Assembly: GCF_000759535.1 (NCBI RefSeq)
Contig: NZ_CP009455.1
Coordinates: forward strand, 1,674,001-1,738,000
DNA from: Pseudomonas cremoricolorata
GTDB lineage: Bacteria > Pseudomonadota > Gammaproteobacteria > Pseudomonadales > Pseudomonadaceae
DNA: 64,000 nt
Reading direction: 5' to 3'
Below the pieces are notes generated by a model that searched no databases, was not told where the DNA came from, and worked only from the letters and a program-made list of their open reading frames with translations. Below are positions 10,036-18,491 of this stretch, one piece after another. Positions within the stretch are counted from its first letter, which is position 1. Every line of letters begins with the position of its first letter. A program made the translations under genes and the position numbers.

Positions 10036-10449
10036 ATGGTTGAGAAATTGCTGCAATTCGCCACGGATAACCTTCTTCTGGTGGCAATCTTCGTGGTTCT
10101 GCTGGTCTTGCTGTTGCTCAATGAAATGCGCCGCGGCGGCAAGAGCCTGAGCAACGGTCAACTGACCGCGCTGGTCAATGCCGACAAGGCCGTGGTCATC
10201 GACGTGCGCCCGAGCAAGGAATACGCCGCCGGGCATATCGTCGGCGCCCTGAACATCCCCCACGACAAACTGCTGGGCCGCGTTGGCGAACTGGAAAAAT
10301 ACAAGGGCAAGACCCTGATTCTGGCCGACACCATGGGCCAGCAGGCCGGCGCCCTGTGCCGCGAACTGCTCAAATCCGGCTTCGACGCCGCCCGGCTCAG
10401 CGGTGGCGTTTCCAGCTGGAAAGCCGATAACCTGCCACTGGTGAAGTAA
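10036..10449 (+). CDS. yibN: Membrane-anchored rhodanese-like protein (YibN)
   Basis: 137-residue protein with one N-terminal membrane segment (LLLVAIFVVLLVLLLL, about residues 10-30) and a cytoplasmic rhodanese fold ([23 protein letters not shown]). The loop that carries the catalytic cysteine in active rhodaneses reads ADTMGQQAG here, with no Cys, so sulfurtransferase activity is doubtful. The ATG at 10036 follows GGAACAG. It is the first gene of yibN-grxC-secB, a conserved cluster linked to protein export and redox functions. Its biochemical role is not settled. Confidence 0.9.
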   Translation: MVEKLLQFATDNLLLVAIFVVLLVLLLLNEMRRGGKSLSNGQLTALVNADKAVVIDVRPSKEYAAGHIVGALNIPHDKLLGRVGELEKYKGKTLILADTMGQQAGALCRELLKSGFDAARLSGGVSSWKADNLPLVK

Positions 10450-10451
10450 TC

Positions 10452-10706
10452 ATGAAGAGCGTCATCGTCTACTCCAGCGACTATTGCCCCTACTGCATCC
10501 GCGCCAAGCAACTGCTCAACAGCAAAGGTGTTGACTTCGAGGAAATCAAGGTCGACGGCAAGCCGCAAGTGCGCGCGCAAATGAGCCAGAAGGCGGGCCG
10601 CACCTCGGTGCCGCAGATCTGGATCGGCAGTACCCACGTCGGCGGCTGCGATGAGCTCTTCGCCCTGGAGCGGGCGGGCAAACTCGACCCGCTGCTGCAG
10701 TCCTGA
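10452..10706 (+). CDS. grxC: Glutaredoxin 3
   Basis: Small cytoplasmic thiol-disulfide oxidoreductase that uses glutathione to reduce protein disulfides. The 84-residue protein has the dithiol active site C12-P-Y-C15, the conserved TSVPQIWIG cis-proline loop and the GGCDEL motif that binds glutathione. It starts 2 nt after yibN and is followed by secB, the usual order. Confidence 0.97.
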   Translation: MKSVIVYSSDYCPYCIRAKQLLNSKGVDFEEIKVDGKPQVRAQMSQKAGRTSVPQIWIGSTHVGGCDELFALERAGKLDPLLQS

Positions 10707-10744
10707 TCCACGCCGTATCCACTCGTTAAGCCATAGGATTTGTC

Positions 10745-11233
10745 ATGACCGAGCAACAGAACAGCGGCGCTGCCGCCGCCGACGACACCTCTCCTCAGTT
10801 CTCCATGCAGCGCATCTACGTGCGCGACCTGTCGTTCGAAGCGCCGAAAAGCCCGGCGATCTTCCGTCAGCAGTGGGAGCCGAGCGTCGCCCTTGACCTC
10901 AACACCAAGCAGAAGGCCCTGGACGGCGACTTCCACGAAGTGGTGCTGACCCTCTCGGTGACCGTCAAGAACGGCGATGAAGTCGCCTTCATCGCTGAAG
11001 TGCAGCAGGCCGGTATCTTCCTGATCAAGAACCTCGACGCCGCTTCGATGAGCCACACCCTCGGCGCGTTCTGCCCGAACATCCTGTTCCCGTACGCCCG
11101 TGAAACCCTCGACAGCCTGGTGACCCGTGGCTCGTTCCCGGCGCTGATGCTCTCGCCGGTCAACTTCGACGCCCTGTACGCCCAGGAAATGCAGCGCATG
11201 CAGGAAGCTGGCGAAGCGCCTGCCCTGCAATAA
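10745..11233 (+). CDS. secB: Protein-export chaperone SecB
   Basis: Tetrameric cytosolic chaperone that keeps preproteins unfolded and passes them to SecA. The 162-residue length is normal. Typical stretches include [16 protein letters not shown] near the N-terminus, the acidic SecA-binding segment around [17 protein letters not shown], and [20 protein letters not shown]. It is the last gene of yibN-grxC-secB. Its terminator region is interrupted by a REP-like sequence. Confidence 0.97.
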   Translation: MTEQQNSGAAAADDTSPQFSMQRIYVRDLSFEAPKSPAIFRQQWEPSVALDLNTKQKALDGDFHEVVLTLSVTVKNGDEVAFIAEVQQAGIFLIKNLDAASMSHTLGAFCPNILFPYARETLDSLVTRGSFPALMLSPVNFDALYAQEMQRMQEAGEAPALQ

Positions 11234-11249
11234 GCCCGTTGCGGTCGTG

Positions 11250-11371
11250 AAGCGCCCTGCGGGGTGATGATGTCAGGCCGGCTCGTTCTCCAACCAATCC
11301 CCTCCCCGTGTAGGAGTGGATTTATCCGCGAACAGCCTCAAGTGCCTCGACAGCATCCCCCAAGGGCGCTT
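11250..11371 (+). terminator. Terminator of secB split by inserted DNA
   Basis: The left arm at 11250-11269 (AAGCGCCCTGCGGGG...) and the right arm at 11354-11371 (...CAAGGGCGCTT, then more T) would pair as a hairpin ending in a T-tract. About 84 bp, including a REP-like element, lies between the arms. It reads as a compact secB terminator whose loop was invaded. Confidence 0.55.
11308..11338. repeat. Degenerate REP element
   Basis: GTGTAGGAGTGGATTTATCC followed by GCGAACAGCCT resembles the common P. putida REP unit, whose core reads TTCGCGGGTAAACCCGCTCCTAC in the other direction, with several changes. REP units are scattered extragenic palindromes. This copy is single and decayed. Confidence 0.6.
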
Positions 11372-11386
11372 TTTCATGCCCGCCGC

Positions 11387-11842
11387 TCAGGCGAACCCCT
11401 GCTGACGCCACGCCTCGTACACCGTCACCGCCACCGTGTTGGACAGGTTCAGGCTGCGGCAGCCCGGACGCATCGGCAGGCGCAGGCGCTGCTCGGCAGG
11501 CAGGCTGTCGAGCACCTCGGCCGGCAGCCCGCGGCTCTCCGGCCCGAACACGAAGGCATCGCCCGGCTGATACGCCACCTCGTGAAATGGGTGAGACGCT
11601 TTGGTGGTGAAGGCGAACAGGCGCGGCCGACCGAGGCTGTGCAGACACGCCTCGAGGCTGGCATGGCGCTGCAAGGTGGCGTATTCGTGGTAGTCCAGGC
11701 CGGCGCGGCGCAGGCGTTTGTCGTCCAGTTCGAAGCCCAGCGGCTCGATCAGGTGCAAATGGCAGCCGCTATTGGCGCACAGCCGAATGATGTTGCCGGT
11801 GTTCGGTGGAATCTCAGGTTGAAACAGGATGACGTGGAACAT
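11387..11842 (-). CDS. trmL: tRNA (cytidine(34)-2'-O)-methyltransferase
   Basis: SPOUT-class enzyme that 2'-O-methylates the wobble base of tRNA-Leu isoacceptors using S-adenosylmethionine. The 151-residue protein begins MFHVILFQPEIPPNTGNIIR. It keeps the SAM-binding knot in FVFGPESRGLP and LNLSNTVAVTVYEAW. The ATG at 11842 is the family start. Convergent with secB. Its start codon shares the tetramer CATG with the ATG of the opposite-strand gene to its right. Confidence 0.95.
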   Translation of the reverse strand: MFHVILFQPEIPPNTGNIIRLCANSGCHLHLIEPLGFELDDKRLRRAGLDYHEYATLQRHASLEACLHSLGRPRLFAFTTKASHPFHEVAYQPGDAFVFGPESRGLPAEVLDSLPAEQRLRLPMRPGCRSLNLSNTVAVTVYEAWRQQGFA

Positions 11843-12281
11843 GCACGGCCCCAGGCAAGAAGAGGATGAGCATTCTACCCTCGAACCCGACCCCCGTCCG
11901 AAGGCGCGCCGACGCATGCTGTTGTCGCTGGTGCTGTTCGGCGTACTGGTGGGGCTGATGATCGGTCGGTTGACCACCACACAGCCCAGCCAGCTCGAGC
12001 AGATCGAAGTGGTCGAAGCCGGTCTGGACCTGTGGTTCGACCACGCGCCGAAACTGCACGGCGAGCACGTGCAAGGCACGCTGGCGCTGCTGTTCGATGC
12101 ACACGGCAAGGCTGCGCGAGGTCAATTGCAGATGGCGGGTAAGCCGGTGGCGTGGCGGGTGCAGCAGGCCGACAAAGGCTTGTTGCTGACCCTGGTGGCG
12201 GCCCGCCCCCTGCGCGGTAGCTGGACCGCTGCAGAGGAGGAGGCTGGACGCTGGCGGGTGCAGGTGAGGCTGCACGAATAA
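11841..12281 (+). CDS. Small membrane-anchored protein of unknown function
   Basis: Hypothetical protein of 146 residues (150 if the ATG at 11829 is used). After a charged start rich in Glu and Arg comes one membrane segment (MLLSLVLFGVLVGLMIG). The rest is predicted to be periplasmic, about 110 residues, with no motif I recognise. Codon use and GC match the neighbours, so it is probably a real Pseudomonas gene. Its start overlaps trmL on the other strand. Neither candidate start has a convincing ribosome site. Confidence 0.7.
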   Translation: MHGPRQEEDEHSTLEPDPRPKARRRMLLSLVLFGVLVGLMIGRLTTTQPSQLEQIEVVEAGLDLWFDHAPKLHGEHVQGTLALLFDAHGKAARGQLQMAGKPVAWRVQQADKGLLLTLVAARPLRGSWTAAEEEAGRWRVQVRLHE

Positions 12282-12487
12282 AAGAGGGGATATCCCGGCC
12301 TGCCTGTACCGAGGTCCCCAAAAGGGGTGGGTGAGCGGTTTCGATCACCTGTACAGGAGTGATTGCAGGTGCCGTGCCAACTTCTCCAATCCCCTGTTTC
12401 CGCGGGTTACCAGGTAGTTCAGCGCCCAGCAGGCCGGCTGTTCTGCCTCTGTGCGGTGCAGCCGGCACAGGATCGGTGCACCGCGCC

Positions 12488-13279
12488 TCAGCGGTGCCGC
12501 TGTAGGTCGCGGCGCAGATCGCTGAGGTAGGGAAACCCCTTGCGCCCCTCCAGCACCCGCTCACGCTGCACATCGGCCAGCAACTGGCAGGGCGCCTGCC
12601 CGGCCATCGCCAGCAGGCTGCCGTCCGGGTCGACGATGCTGCTCTGCCCACAGTAATGAATGTCGCCCTCGGCGCCGCAGTAGTTGGCGTAGACCAGGTA
12701 GCACTGGTTCTCCTGGGCGCGGGCGCGCACGGTGACTTGGCATATGAAGTCGTAGGGCGTCATGTTCGCCGTCGGCACCACGATCAGCTCGGCGCCGGCC
12801 AGGGCCAACTGGCGGGCGTTCTCGGGGAATTCGATGTCGTAGCAGATCAGCAACCCAAGCATGAAGCCGTTCAGCTCGACCACCGGGCAGTGCTGGCTGC
12901 CGGCGCTGAACTGGGCACGGTCCAGCTCGCCGAACAGGTGGGTCTTGCGGTATTTGGCCAGCCGCTGGCCGTGGGCGTCGATCAACTGCACGCTGTTGTA
13001 CAGCGCGCCCTCTTCGCCGCGCTCGGGGTAGCCATAGACCACCGCCACGGCATGCCTCCGGCACAGCTGCGCGATCGCCTCGGCCGCCGCGCCGTCCGCG
13101 GCTTGGGCCAGACGCTGCACGGCGGCCTGTCCGATGTTGTAGCCGCTGAGAAACATCTCCGGGCACACCAGCAACTCGGCGCCGCGTTGCGCCGCCAGCG
13201 CGGCCTGCTGATCCAGGCGCTGCAGGTTACCTGCAACGTCCAGCGGTTGTGGCGCTCCTTGATACACGGCGATGCGCAT
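12488..13279 (-). CDS. davA: 5-aminopentanamidase (delta-aminovaleramidase)
   Basis: Nitrilase-superfamily amidase that hydrolyses 5-aminopentanamide to 5-aminovalerate and ammonia, the second step of the lysine monooxygenase route. The 263-residue protein has the Glu41-Lys111-Cys145 triad (CPEMFLSGY, YRKTHLFGE, LICYDIEFPE). The ATG at 13279 gives the family N-terminus MRIAVYQGAPQPLDVAGNLQ. It lies 13 nt downstream of davB, whose product supplies its substrate. That pairing makes the call firm. Confidence 0.93.
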   Translation of the reverse strand: MRIAVYQGAPQPLDVAGNLQRLDQQAALAAQRGAELLVCPEMFLSGYNIGQAAVQRLAQAADGAAAEAIAQLCRRHAVAVVYGYPERGEEGALYNSVQLIDAHGQRLAKYRKTHLFGELDRAQFSAGSQHCPVVELNGFMLGLLICYDIEFPENARQLALAGAELIVVPTANMTPYDFICQVTVRARAQENQCYLVYANYCGAEGDIHYCGQSSIVDPDGSLLAMAGQAPCQLLADVQRERVLEGRKGFPYLSDLRRDLQRHR

Positions 13280-13292
13280 GCGCTTGCACCTG

Positions 13293-14975
13293 TCAGTCGG
13301 GCAGGGCGATGGGGCCGATCTCGTCGAACACATCGCCCGGGCCAGGGTTGTCGGCCGCAGTACGGCCACCGAAGTGATGGAGAATACCCCACACCGCATT
13401 CAGCGACGTCTGCACTGCGCCTTCGACCCATGCCGGCGTCCACGACACGTCGTCGCCAGCGAGGAACAGCCCGCGCTGCTCCGCCGGCAGCCGGTCCTGC
13501 ATGAAATGCGCGTACATGCGCTGGTTGTAGCGGTAGTGGCCGGGCAGCGCGCCCTTGAAGGCGCCGAGGAAGTACGGGTCGGACTCCCAGGAAATGCTGA
13601 TCGGGTCACCGATGATGTGCCCGGCGATGTCGGTCTTCGGGTAGATCTTCTTCAGTGCCTCCAGGGCCAGTTGCACGCGCTTCTCGGTCGGGTGTGGAAG
13701 CATCTTCAGGGCATCGCTCATCCATGCATACGACAGGCAGATCACCCCCGGCTTGTCGTCGCCGTTGTCGAACAGGTAGGTGCCACGGGTGAGGCGATCG
13801 GTAAGGGTCATGCTCAACAGGTCGCGACCGGTATCCGGGTCTTTGTCTTTCCAGAAGGGGCGGTCGACCATGATGAAGGTCTTCGACGCCTGCATGTAGC
13901 GGGTGCGGTCCAGCGCCATCCACATCTTCTGCGAAAACAGGCTTTCTTCGCAGTCGATCTGCGTGGTCAGCAGCCAGCTCTGGCAGGTCACCAGGACCGC
14001 CGCGTAATGCCGGGCAGTGCCCCACATGTCGGTGACGGCCAGCAGGCCATCGGCCGCGCGGGCAATACGCTTGACCCCGCTGCGCGGGGCGCCGCCGTGC
14101 AGGGAACTGAGGCTGGTGCCCGCCGGCCAATGCGCGCAGCGCTCCGGCACGTGCCGCCACAGGCGCTGCGGCACTTGCTCGACGCCGCCGACCACCAAGT
14201 GCTGATGATCGTCGCAATTGGTCATCACCACGCGGAAGATTTCCAGCATGGAATTGGGGAAGTCCGAGTCCCAGCCACCGGTACCGAAGCCCACCTGGCC
14301 GAACACTTCACGGTGCAGGAAACTCAGCTTGGCGAAGGCTTTCGAGCTGGCGACGAAGTCATAGAAGGTGCGGTCGTCCCACAGCGGCACCAGGTCGTTC
14401 CACAGCGCCTTGAGCTTGGCTACGTCGCGGTCGCGGATGGCCTGTTGAATCTCGCCGAAGCGCGCACCGTCTTCCAGCGCATCGGCCCAGGCCTCGGCGA
14501 CTTCATTGAACAGCGCCGGCAGGTCGGTAGCGTTCTGCGCGTAGTAGGTCTGACCTTCGAGGTCGATGACCGTACTGCCCGAGGCTGGTGTCAGCGGGTT
14601 GGGGAACGGCTTGGTTTCCAGGCCGAGTTTGTCGACATAGTGGTAGAACGCCGTCGACGACACCGGAAAGCGCATGCCGCCCAGCTCGGCGACGATGCCA
14701 TCGGTGCCGTTGAACGGCTGCGAGCGCAGCCGCCCGCCGAGCTTGGAGGCCTCGTACACCACAGGTTTCAAGCCTAGCTTCATCAGCTCGTAGGCTGCCA
14801 CCAATCCGGCTATCCCGGCTCCGACGATAGCCACTTCTTCGCCGTGACGCTCAGGTGGAATACTGCCCAGCCCCGCTGGATGTTCCAGCCAGTCATCGAA
14901 AGCGAAGGGGAAGTCCGGGCCGAAGATGGTGATAGGCGCTTTGCCGTCATCGGGATGGCGATTGTGCTTGTTCAT
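13293..14975 (-). CDS. davB: L-lysine 2-monooxygenase
   Basis: FAD enzyme that oxidatively decarboxylates L-lysine to 5-aminopentanamide, the first step of the aminovalerate pathway. The 560-residue protein has the dinucleotide-binding GAGIAG at residues 52-57, the amine-oxidase motif GGRLRSQ, and a C-terminal FAD segment (FLAGDDVSWTPAWVEGAVQT). From memory it matches DavB of P. putida almost throughout. It is cotranscribed with davA. The leader holds a -10-like TATACT and an inverted repeat. Confidence 0.95.
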   Translation of the reverse strand: MNKHNRHPDDGKAPITIFGPDFPFAFDDWLEHPAGLGSIPPERHGEEVAIVGAGIAGLVAAYELMKLGLKPVVYEASKLGGRLRSQPFNGTDGIVAELGGMRFPVSSTAFYHYVDKLGLETKPFPNPLTPASGSTVIDLEGQTYYAQNATDLPALFNEVAEAWADALEDGARFGEIQQAIRDRDVAKLKALWNDLVPLWDDRTFYDFVASSKAFAKLSFLHREVFGQVGFGTGGWDSDFPNSMLEIFRVVMTNCDDHQHLVVGGVEQVPQRLWRHVPERCAHWPAGTSLSSLHGGAPRSGVKRIARAADGLLAVTDMWGTARHYAAVLVTCQSWLLTTQIDCEESLFSQKMWMALDRTRYMQASKTFIMVDRPFWKDKDPDTGRDLLSMTLTDRLTRGTYLFDNGDDKPGVICLSYAWMSDALKMLPHPTEKRVQLALEALKKIYPKTDIAGHIIGDPISISWESDPYFLGAFKGALPGHYRYNQRMYAHFMQDRLPAEQRGLFLAGDDVSWTPAWVEGAVQTSLNAVWGILHHFGGRTAADNPGPGDVFDEIGPIALPD

Positions 14976-14990
14976 GCGCTGACCCTGGTG

Positions 14991-15010
14991 AGGCTCGTGA
15001 TGTCGAGCCT
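14991..15010. promoter_or_regulatory. Inverted repeat in davB leader
   Basis: AGGCTCG-N6-CGAGCCT is a perfect 7-bp-arm repeat ending 16 nt before the davB start. It lies directly downstream of a minus-strand TATACT (15012-15017), so it would overlap the transcription start. It could be an operator or an RNA hairpin. Confidence 0.5.
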
Positions 15011-15011
15011 G

Positions 15012-15017
15012 AGTATA
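15012..15017 (-). promoter_or_regulatory. Candidate -10 box of davBA
   Basis: The minus strand reads TATACT 37 nt upstream of the davB start. No good -35 box at the right spacing was seen, which would fit an activated promoter. Confidence 0.35.
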
Positions 15018-15236
15018 GGAAATGGCTGAGGGTCAGTTTAGAGAGCGGTCTTGTCGTAATTAAGACGCAGAGTGTCGGCGTTTTGGTAGAAGTATCGTCA
15101 TAGTGGCGAATCGGTTAGAGCTTTTGTCGAAGTGGCCAGCAAGTAGACACCGCCGACAGCAACTCCCCTCGTTCGATACCCGGTCTTTGATTCAACCTGG
15201 ATAACGGGATGAATGCCGGGCGGCATGCGAATTTCC

Positions 15237-16076
15237 TCAGGACAGGTTGATCCCGAACAGGGTCGCAGCGCTGTCGCGCAGCAGTTGTGTCTGTAGTCGG
15301 GTATCGCTGATCAGGCCACGTATCGTCTGCCATTGTTCGCCGAACGAGGTCTGCTGCTCGTGCTGGGTATGTGGCCAGTCGCTGCCCCACAACAGCCGCT
15401 CTGCGCCGAGTGTTTCACACAGGGCAGGCAGGGCCTGCTGTGCAAACTGATGCTGCTCTGCGGCGCTGCCGCCGAGGCGGTACAGCGCTGATACCTTGAC
15501 CCAGACATCGCCCTCGCGGCCCAGCTCGAGCATGCGCGCGAAACCTGGCTGCTCGAGGCCGAGGCGGGCGTCGGCGCGTCCAAAGTGATCGATGACAACT
15601 TGACAGCCAGTGCGCAGCAGCGATTGCAGCACGCCTGGCAAATCCTCCACCTGGCGATGCAACTCGACATGCAGGCCCAACTCGGCAAGCCTGCTGAAAA
15701 AGGCTTGCCACTCGCGGCTGGCGAAATCGTCCATGGCTTGTCCCATCAGGTTCAAGCGCACACCTTTTACGCCCGCTGCCGCCATGTGCTCGAGCGTCGA
15801 GGTCGCCACCTCGCGGTCGACCACCACCACACCCCGCAGACGCTCAGGCGCGGCTGTCAGGGCTGCCAGCAGATAGCGGTTGTCGGTGCCTAGGAAACTG
15901 GGCTGCACCAGCACGCCATGGCTCAGGCCGCAACTGTCCAGCTGGGCCAGGTAATCGGTCAAGGTAGCGTCGTAGGTCGGGGCATAGCGGCGGCCCTCGG
16001 CCAGCTGCAGATCGCGCTCGAATACGTGCGCGTGGCCATCGATGCCGTGGAAGTTAGCGGGAAGAATCTGGGGCAT
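15237..16076 (-). CDS. Amidohydrolase family 2 protein (lactonase-like)
   Basis: Predicted metal-dependent TIM-barrel hydrolase of the Amidohydro_2 group, which includes 2-pyrone-4,6-dicarboxylate lactonase. The 279-residue protein has GHAHVF (14-19), the barrel strands GVRLNLMGQ and HVELHRQ, VIDHFGR (161-167), and the catalytic Asp in GSDWPH (231-236). The ATG at 16076 follows AAGAGACG. It lies 52 nt after a transporter gene and downstream of a GntR regulator, forming a small catabolic cassette. The substrate is unknown and is probably a lactone or organic acid imported by the transporter. Confidence 0.8.
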   Translation of the reverse strand: MPQILPANFHGIDGHAHVFERDLQLAEGRRYAPTYDATLTDYLAQLDSCGLSHGVLVQPSFLGTDNRYLLAALTAAPERLRGVVVVDREVATSTLEHMAAAGVKGVRLNLMGQAMDDFASREWQAFFSRLAELGLHVELHRQVEDLPGVLQSLLRTGCQVVIDHFGRADARLGLEQPGFARMLELGREGDVWVKVSALYRLGGSAAEQHQFAQQALPALCETLGAERLLWGSDWPHTQHEQQTSFGEQWQTIRGLISDTRLQTQLLRDSAATLFGINLS

Positions 16077-16128
16077 GAAGCGTCTCTTGAGATGACGGCG
16101 CCAGCCTAGGCGCCGGTTGCAGCGGGTA

Positions 16129-17412
16129 TCAGGCGTTCTGCGCGGTGGCATCGCCGTTGGGCGCGTCTGGCGCAGCGTTGTCGGTGAGCTTGCGGCCATT
16201 GGTTTCGGGCAGCGCGAGTGCGGCCAGCACTGCAACGCCATAGGCAATCCCTGCGTCGATGCCGATGGCGCTACCCAGTGACATATACCCACTCATGTGA
16301 CCGACCAGGAACGGGAAGACCGCAGACAGCACGCGTCCAAAGTTGTAACAGAAGCCCACACCTGCACCGCGCACATCGGCTGGGTACAGCTCATTGAAGT
16401 ACGAACCCAGACTCGCCGGAATGCCGGCGGCAAAGAAGCCCAGAGGGAAGCCGAGGAACAGCATCTGCGTGTTGCTCAGCGGGATGAACAGGTAGCACTG
16501 CACGGTCACCACGCAGCACAGCGCATAGAGGACGATGTTCTTGCGTCGACCGATGCGGTCGATCAGCAGCCCGCTGACGATGCAGCCCAGCCAGAACGCG
16601 AAGATGATCACCGCCAGGTATCCGCCGGAACTGAGCACCGACAAATTGCGCTCGGTCTTGAGGAAGGTCGGCAGCCATGTCATCACGGCATAGTAGCCGC
16701 CGTGTGCACCGAGGCCGAGGATGCCCCCAAACAAGGTGACCCGCAGCAGCTCCGGGCGGAAGATGCCGGCCAGACTGGCGAGAAATGGCCTCGCGGCGGC
16801 CTGCGTGCGGTTGCGTGCCGAACCCTCTGGCTCTTCGACATTGCGACGTACATAGATCACCAGCACCGCCGGCGCCAGACCCACCAGGAACATCACCCGC
16901 CATGCCAGCTCTTCCGGGACGAAGGTGTAGATCAGGGTGAACAACGCCACCGCTCCACCCCAGCCAAAAGCCCAGGCGCTTTGCACGGCACCCATTACCT
17001 TGCCGCGATACTTGCTCTGGATGGTCTCGGCCATCAGCACCGCGCCGGCGGCCCATTCACCACCGATGCCGAAGCCTTGCAGTGCCTTGACCACCAGCAA
17101 CTGATGAAAGCCTGTGACGAACGCGGACAGGAAGGTGAAGAACGAAAACCACAGGATCATCCACTGCAGTGTCCTGACCCGACCGTAACGGTCGGACAAC
17201 GTGCCGCCCAGCCAGCCACCGATCGCCGACGTTACCAAGGTCACCCCGCTGATGAGCCCGGCATCGCCTTTGCTCAAGGCGAACGCTGCGATGAGCGCAG
17301 GAATCGCCAAGCCGAACATTTGCACTTCGAGGGCGTCGAGCGACCAGCCGCCGAAGCAGGCCCAGAACGTCTTGCGCTCTTTGGTAGTGATGTGACGGTA
17401 CCAACTGAACAT
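16129..17412 (-). CDS. MFS metabolite:H+ symporter
   Basis: Inner-membrane carrier of 427 residues with about twelve membrane segments. The MFS signature between segments 2 and 3 is seen in LSDRYGRVRTL, and the segment 4-5 region reads GFGIGGEWAAGAVLMAE, typical of the sugar and aromatic-acid symporter groups. It lies between the GntR regulator gene (39 nt upstream) and the amidohydrolase gene (52 nt downstream), so it probably imports the amidohydrolase substrate. Specificity cannot be read from the sequence. Confidence 0.85.
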   Translation of the reverse strand: MFSWYRHITTKERKTFWACFGGWSLDALEVQMFGLAIPALIAAFALSKGDAGLISGVTLVTSAIGGWLGGTLSDRYGRVRTLQWMILWFSFFTFLSAFVTGFHQLLVVKALQGFGIGGEWAAGAVLMAETIQSKYRGKVMGAVQSAWAFGWGGAVALFTLIYTFVPEELAWRVMFLVGLAPAVLVIYVRRNVEEPEGSARNRTQAAARPFLASLAGIFRPELLRVTLFGGILGLGAHGGYYAVMTWLPTFLKTERNLSVLSSGGYLAVIIFAFWLGCIVSGLLIDRIGRRKNIVLYALCCVVTVQCYLFIPLSNTQMLFLGFPLGFFAAGIPASLGSYFNELYPADVRGAGVGFCYNFGRVLSAVFPFLVGHMSGYMSLGSAIGIDAGIAYGVAVLAALALPETNGRKLTDNAAPDAPNGDATAQNA

Positions 17413-17451
17413 TATTTTTATCCTTATGAATGGAGTTTGAATGCCGCAGGC

Positions 17452-18183
17452 TCAGCGGATTTCGACGTTGTAACGGAAGTGGCTGGCATGCCCGCGCGAT
17501 CGGCGCCATTCCAGAGGCGCGCCGGCGTAGTCGCACGCCAACCGCTCGATGACCACCACAGGGCTGCCTACGTCGATTTGCAGCAGGCGCGCATGAACGG
17601 CCGTCACGGCCTCTGCCGTCAGGGTTTCCGAGGCCCGCGCCACCACCTGGCCACACAGCGACTCGTAGACGGGATAAAGCAGTGGTCCCTGGCGCTGCAG
17701 ATTGACCGTAAGCAACGGTAGGAAGCGGCTCTTGGGCAGCCATATCTCTTCGGCTAGCACTGGTTGCGCGTTCAACAAGCGCAAACGCACCAGACGGATC
17801 ACCTCCGTACCGGCCGGCAGGCTGAGCACCTGGCTCACTGCAAGCGGCGCCTGAAGGGTTTCCATGGCCAGAATTCGGCTCTCGGGGACTAGCCGTTCGC
17901 CATTAAGGCCTTGAAAGCGGAAGAAACGGAACAGAGAGGACTGGAACTGCGGACGACGAATGAAGGTGCCGCGCCCTTGCTGGCGCTCGAGGACCCCCTC
18001 ACTGACCAGAACGTCGATGGCTTTGCGAACGGTGCCGACGGAAATCGCATACTCGCTGGCCAGCGCTGCTTCAGTGGGGATGGCTTCACCTGGCCGCCAG
18101 CGATTCTGGGCGATCTGTTCGGCCAGTTCATCACGCAGACGCTGGTAGCGCGGCAGGCGGTCATCACGTTGGAATGCGGACAT
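17452..18183 (-). CDS. GntR-family (HutC/UTRA) transcriptional regulator
   Basis: DNA-binding regulator of 243 residues. It has a winged helix at about residues 10-75 (AIPTEAALASEYAISVGTVR, RQQGRGTFI) and a C-terminal UTRA ligand domain (about 95-240). The ATG at 18183 is chosen because the longer frame upstream has low coding character. It is the first gene of a cassette with the MFS transporter and amidohydrolase genes, which it probably controls. The ligand is unknown. Confidence 0.85.
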   Translation of the reverse strand: MSAFQRDDRLPRYQRLRDELAEQIAQNRWRPGEAIPTEAALASEYAISVGTVRKAIDVLVSEGVLERQQGRGTFIRRPQFQSSLFRFFRFQGLNGERLVPESRILAMETLQAPLAVSQVLSLPAGTEVIRLVRLRLLNAQPVLAEEIWLPKSRFLPLLTVNLQRQGPLLYPVYESLCGQVVARASETLTAEAVTAVHARLLQIDVGSPVVVIERLACDYAGAPLEWRRSRGHASHFRYNVEIR

Positions 18184-18491
18184 TGTTGTAGTTATCCAGT
18201 CATATATATCAATGTGCGGATGAATATAGGCCCGCCCGGGCGGAGCGTCAATCCACCGGTCGTCAGTCTCAATACTCATGCGGCGCCAGGGCGGGACATG
18301 CGCCAGCCGTTGTGAATCCCGCGATTCCGAAGCCCTGCGTGATTGCCCGGCGCGTTGCTCAGTGAAGGTGGAGAAGGGCGAGCACGGGCGAAAGCAGACT
18401 GCTCGGCGCTCGAGACGTCGGTCACGCCATGAGCATCAATCGCCTGCATCTGACAGAGCACCGACTTTCCAAGCCCTATGACTTCGCCGAA
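18184..18491. other. Intergenic region between GntR and Lrp genes
   Basis: 308 bp. The part next to the GntR gene is unusually AT-rich, with ATATATAT at 18202-18209, a likely promoter or operator of the cassette. No gene or RNA is visible in the rest. Confidence 0.4.
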
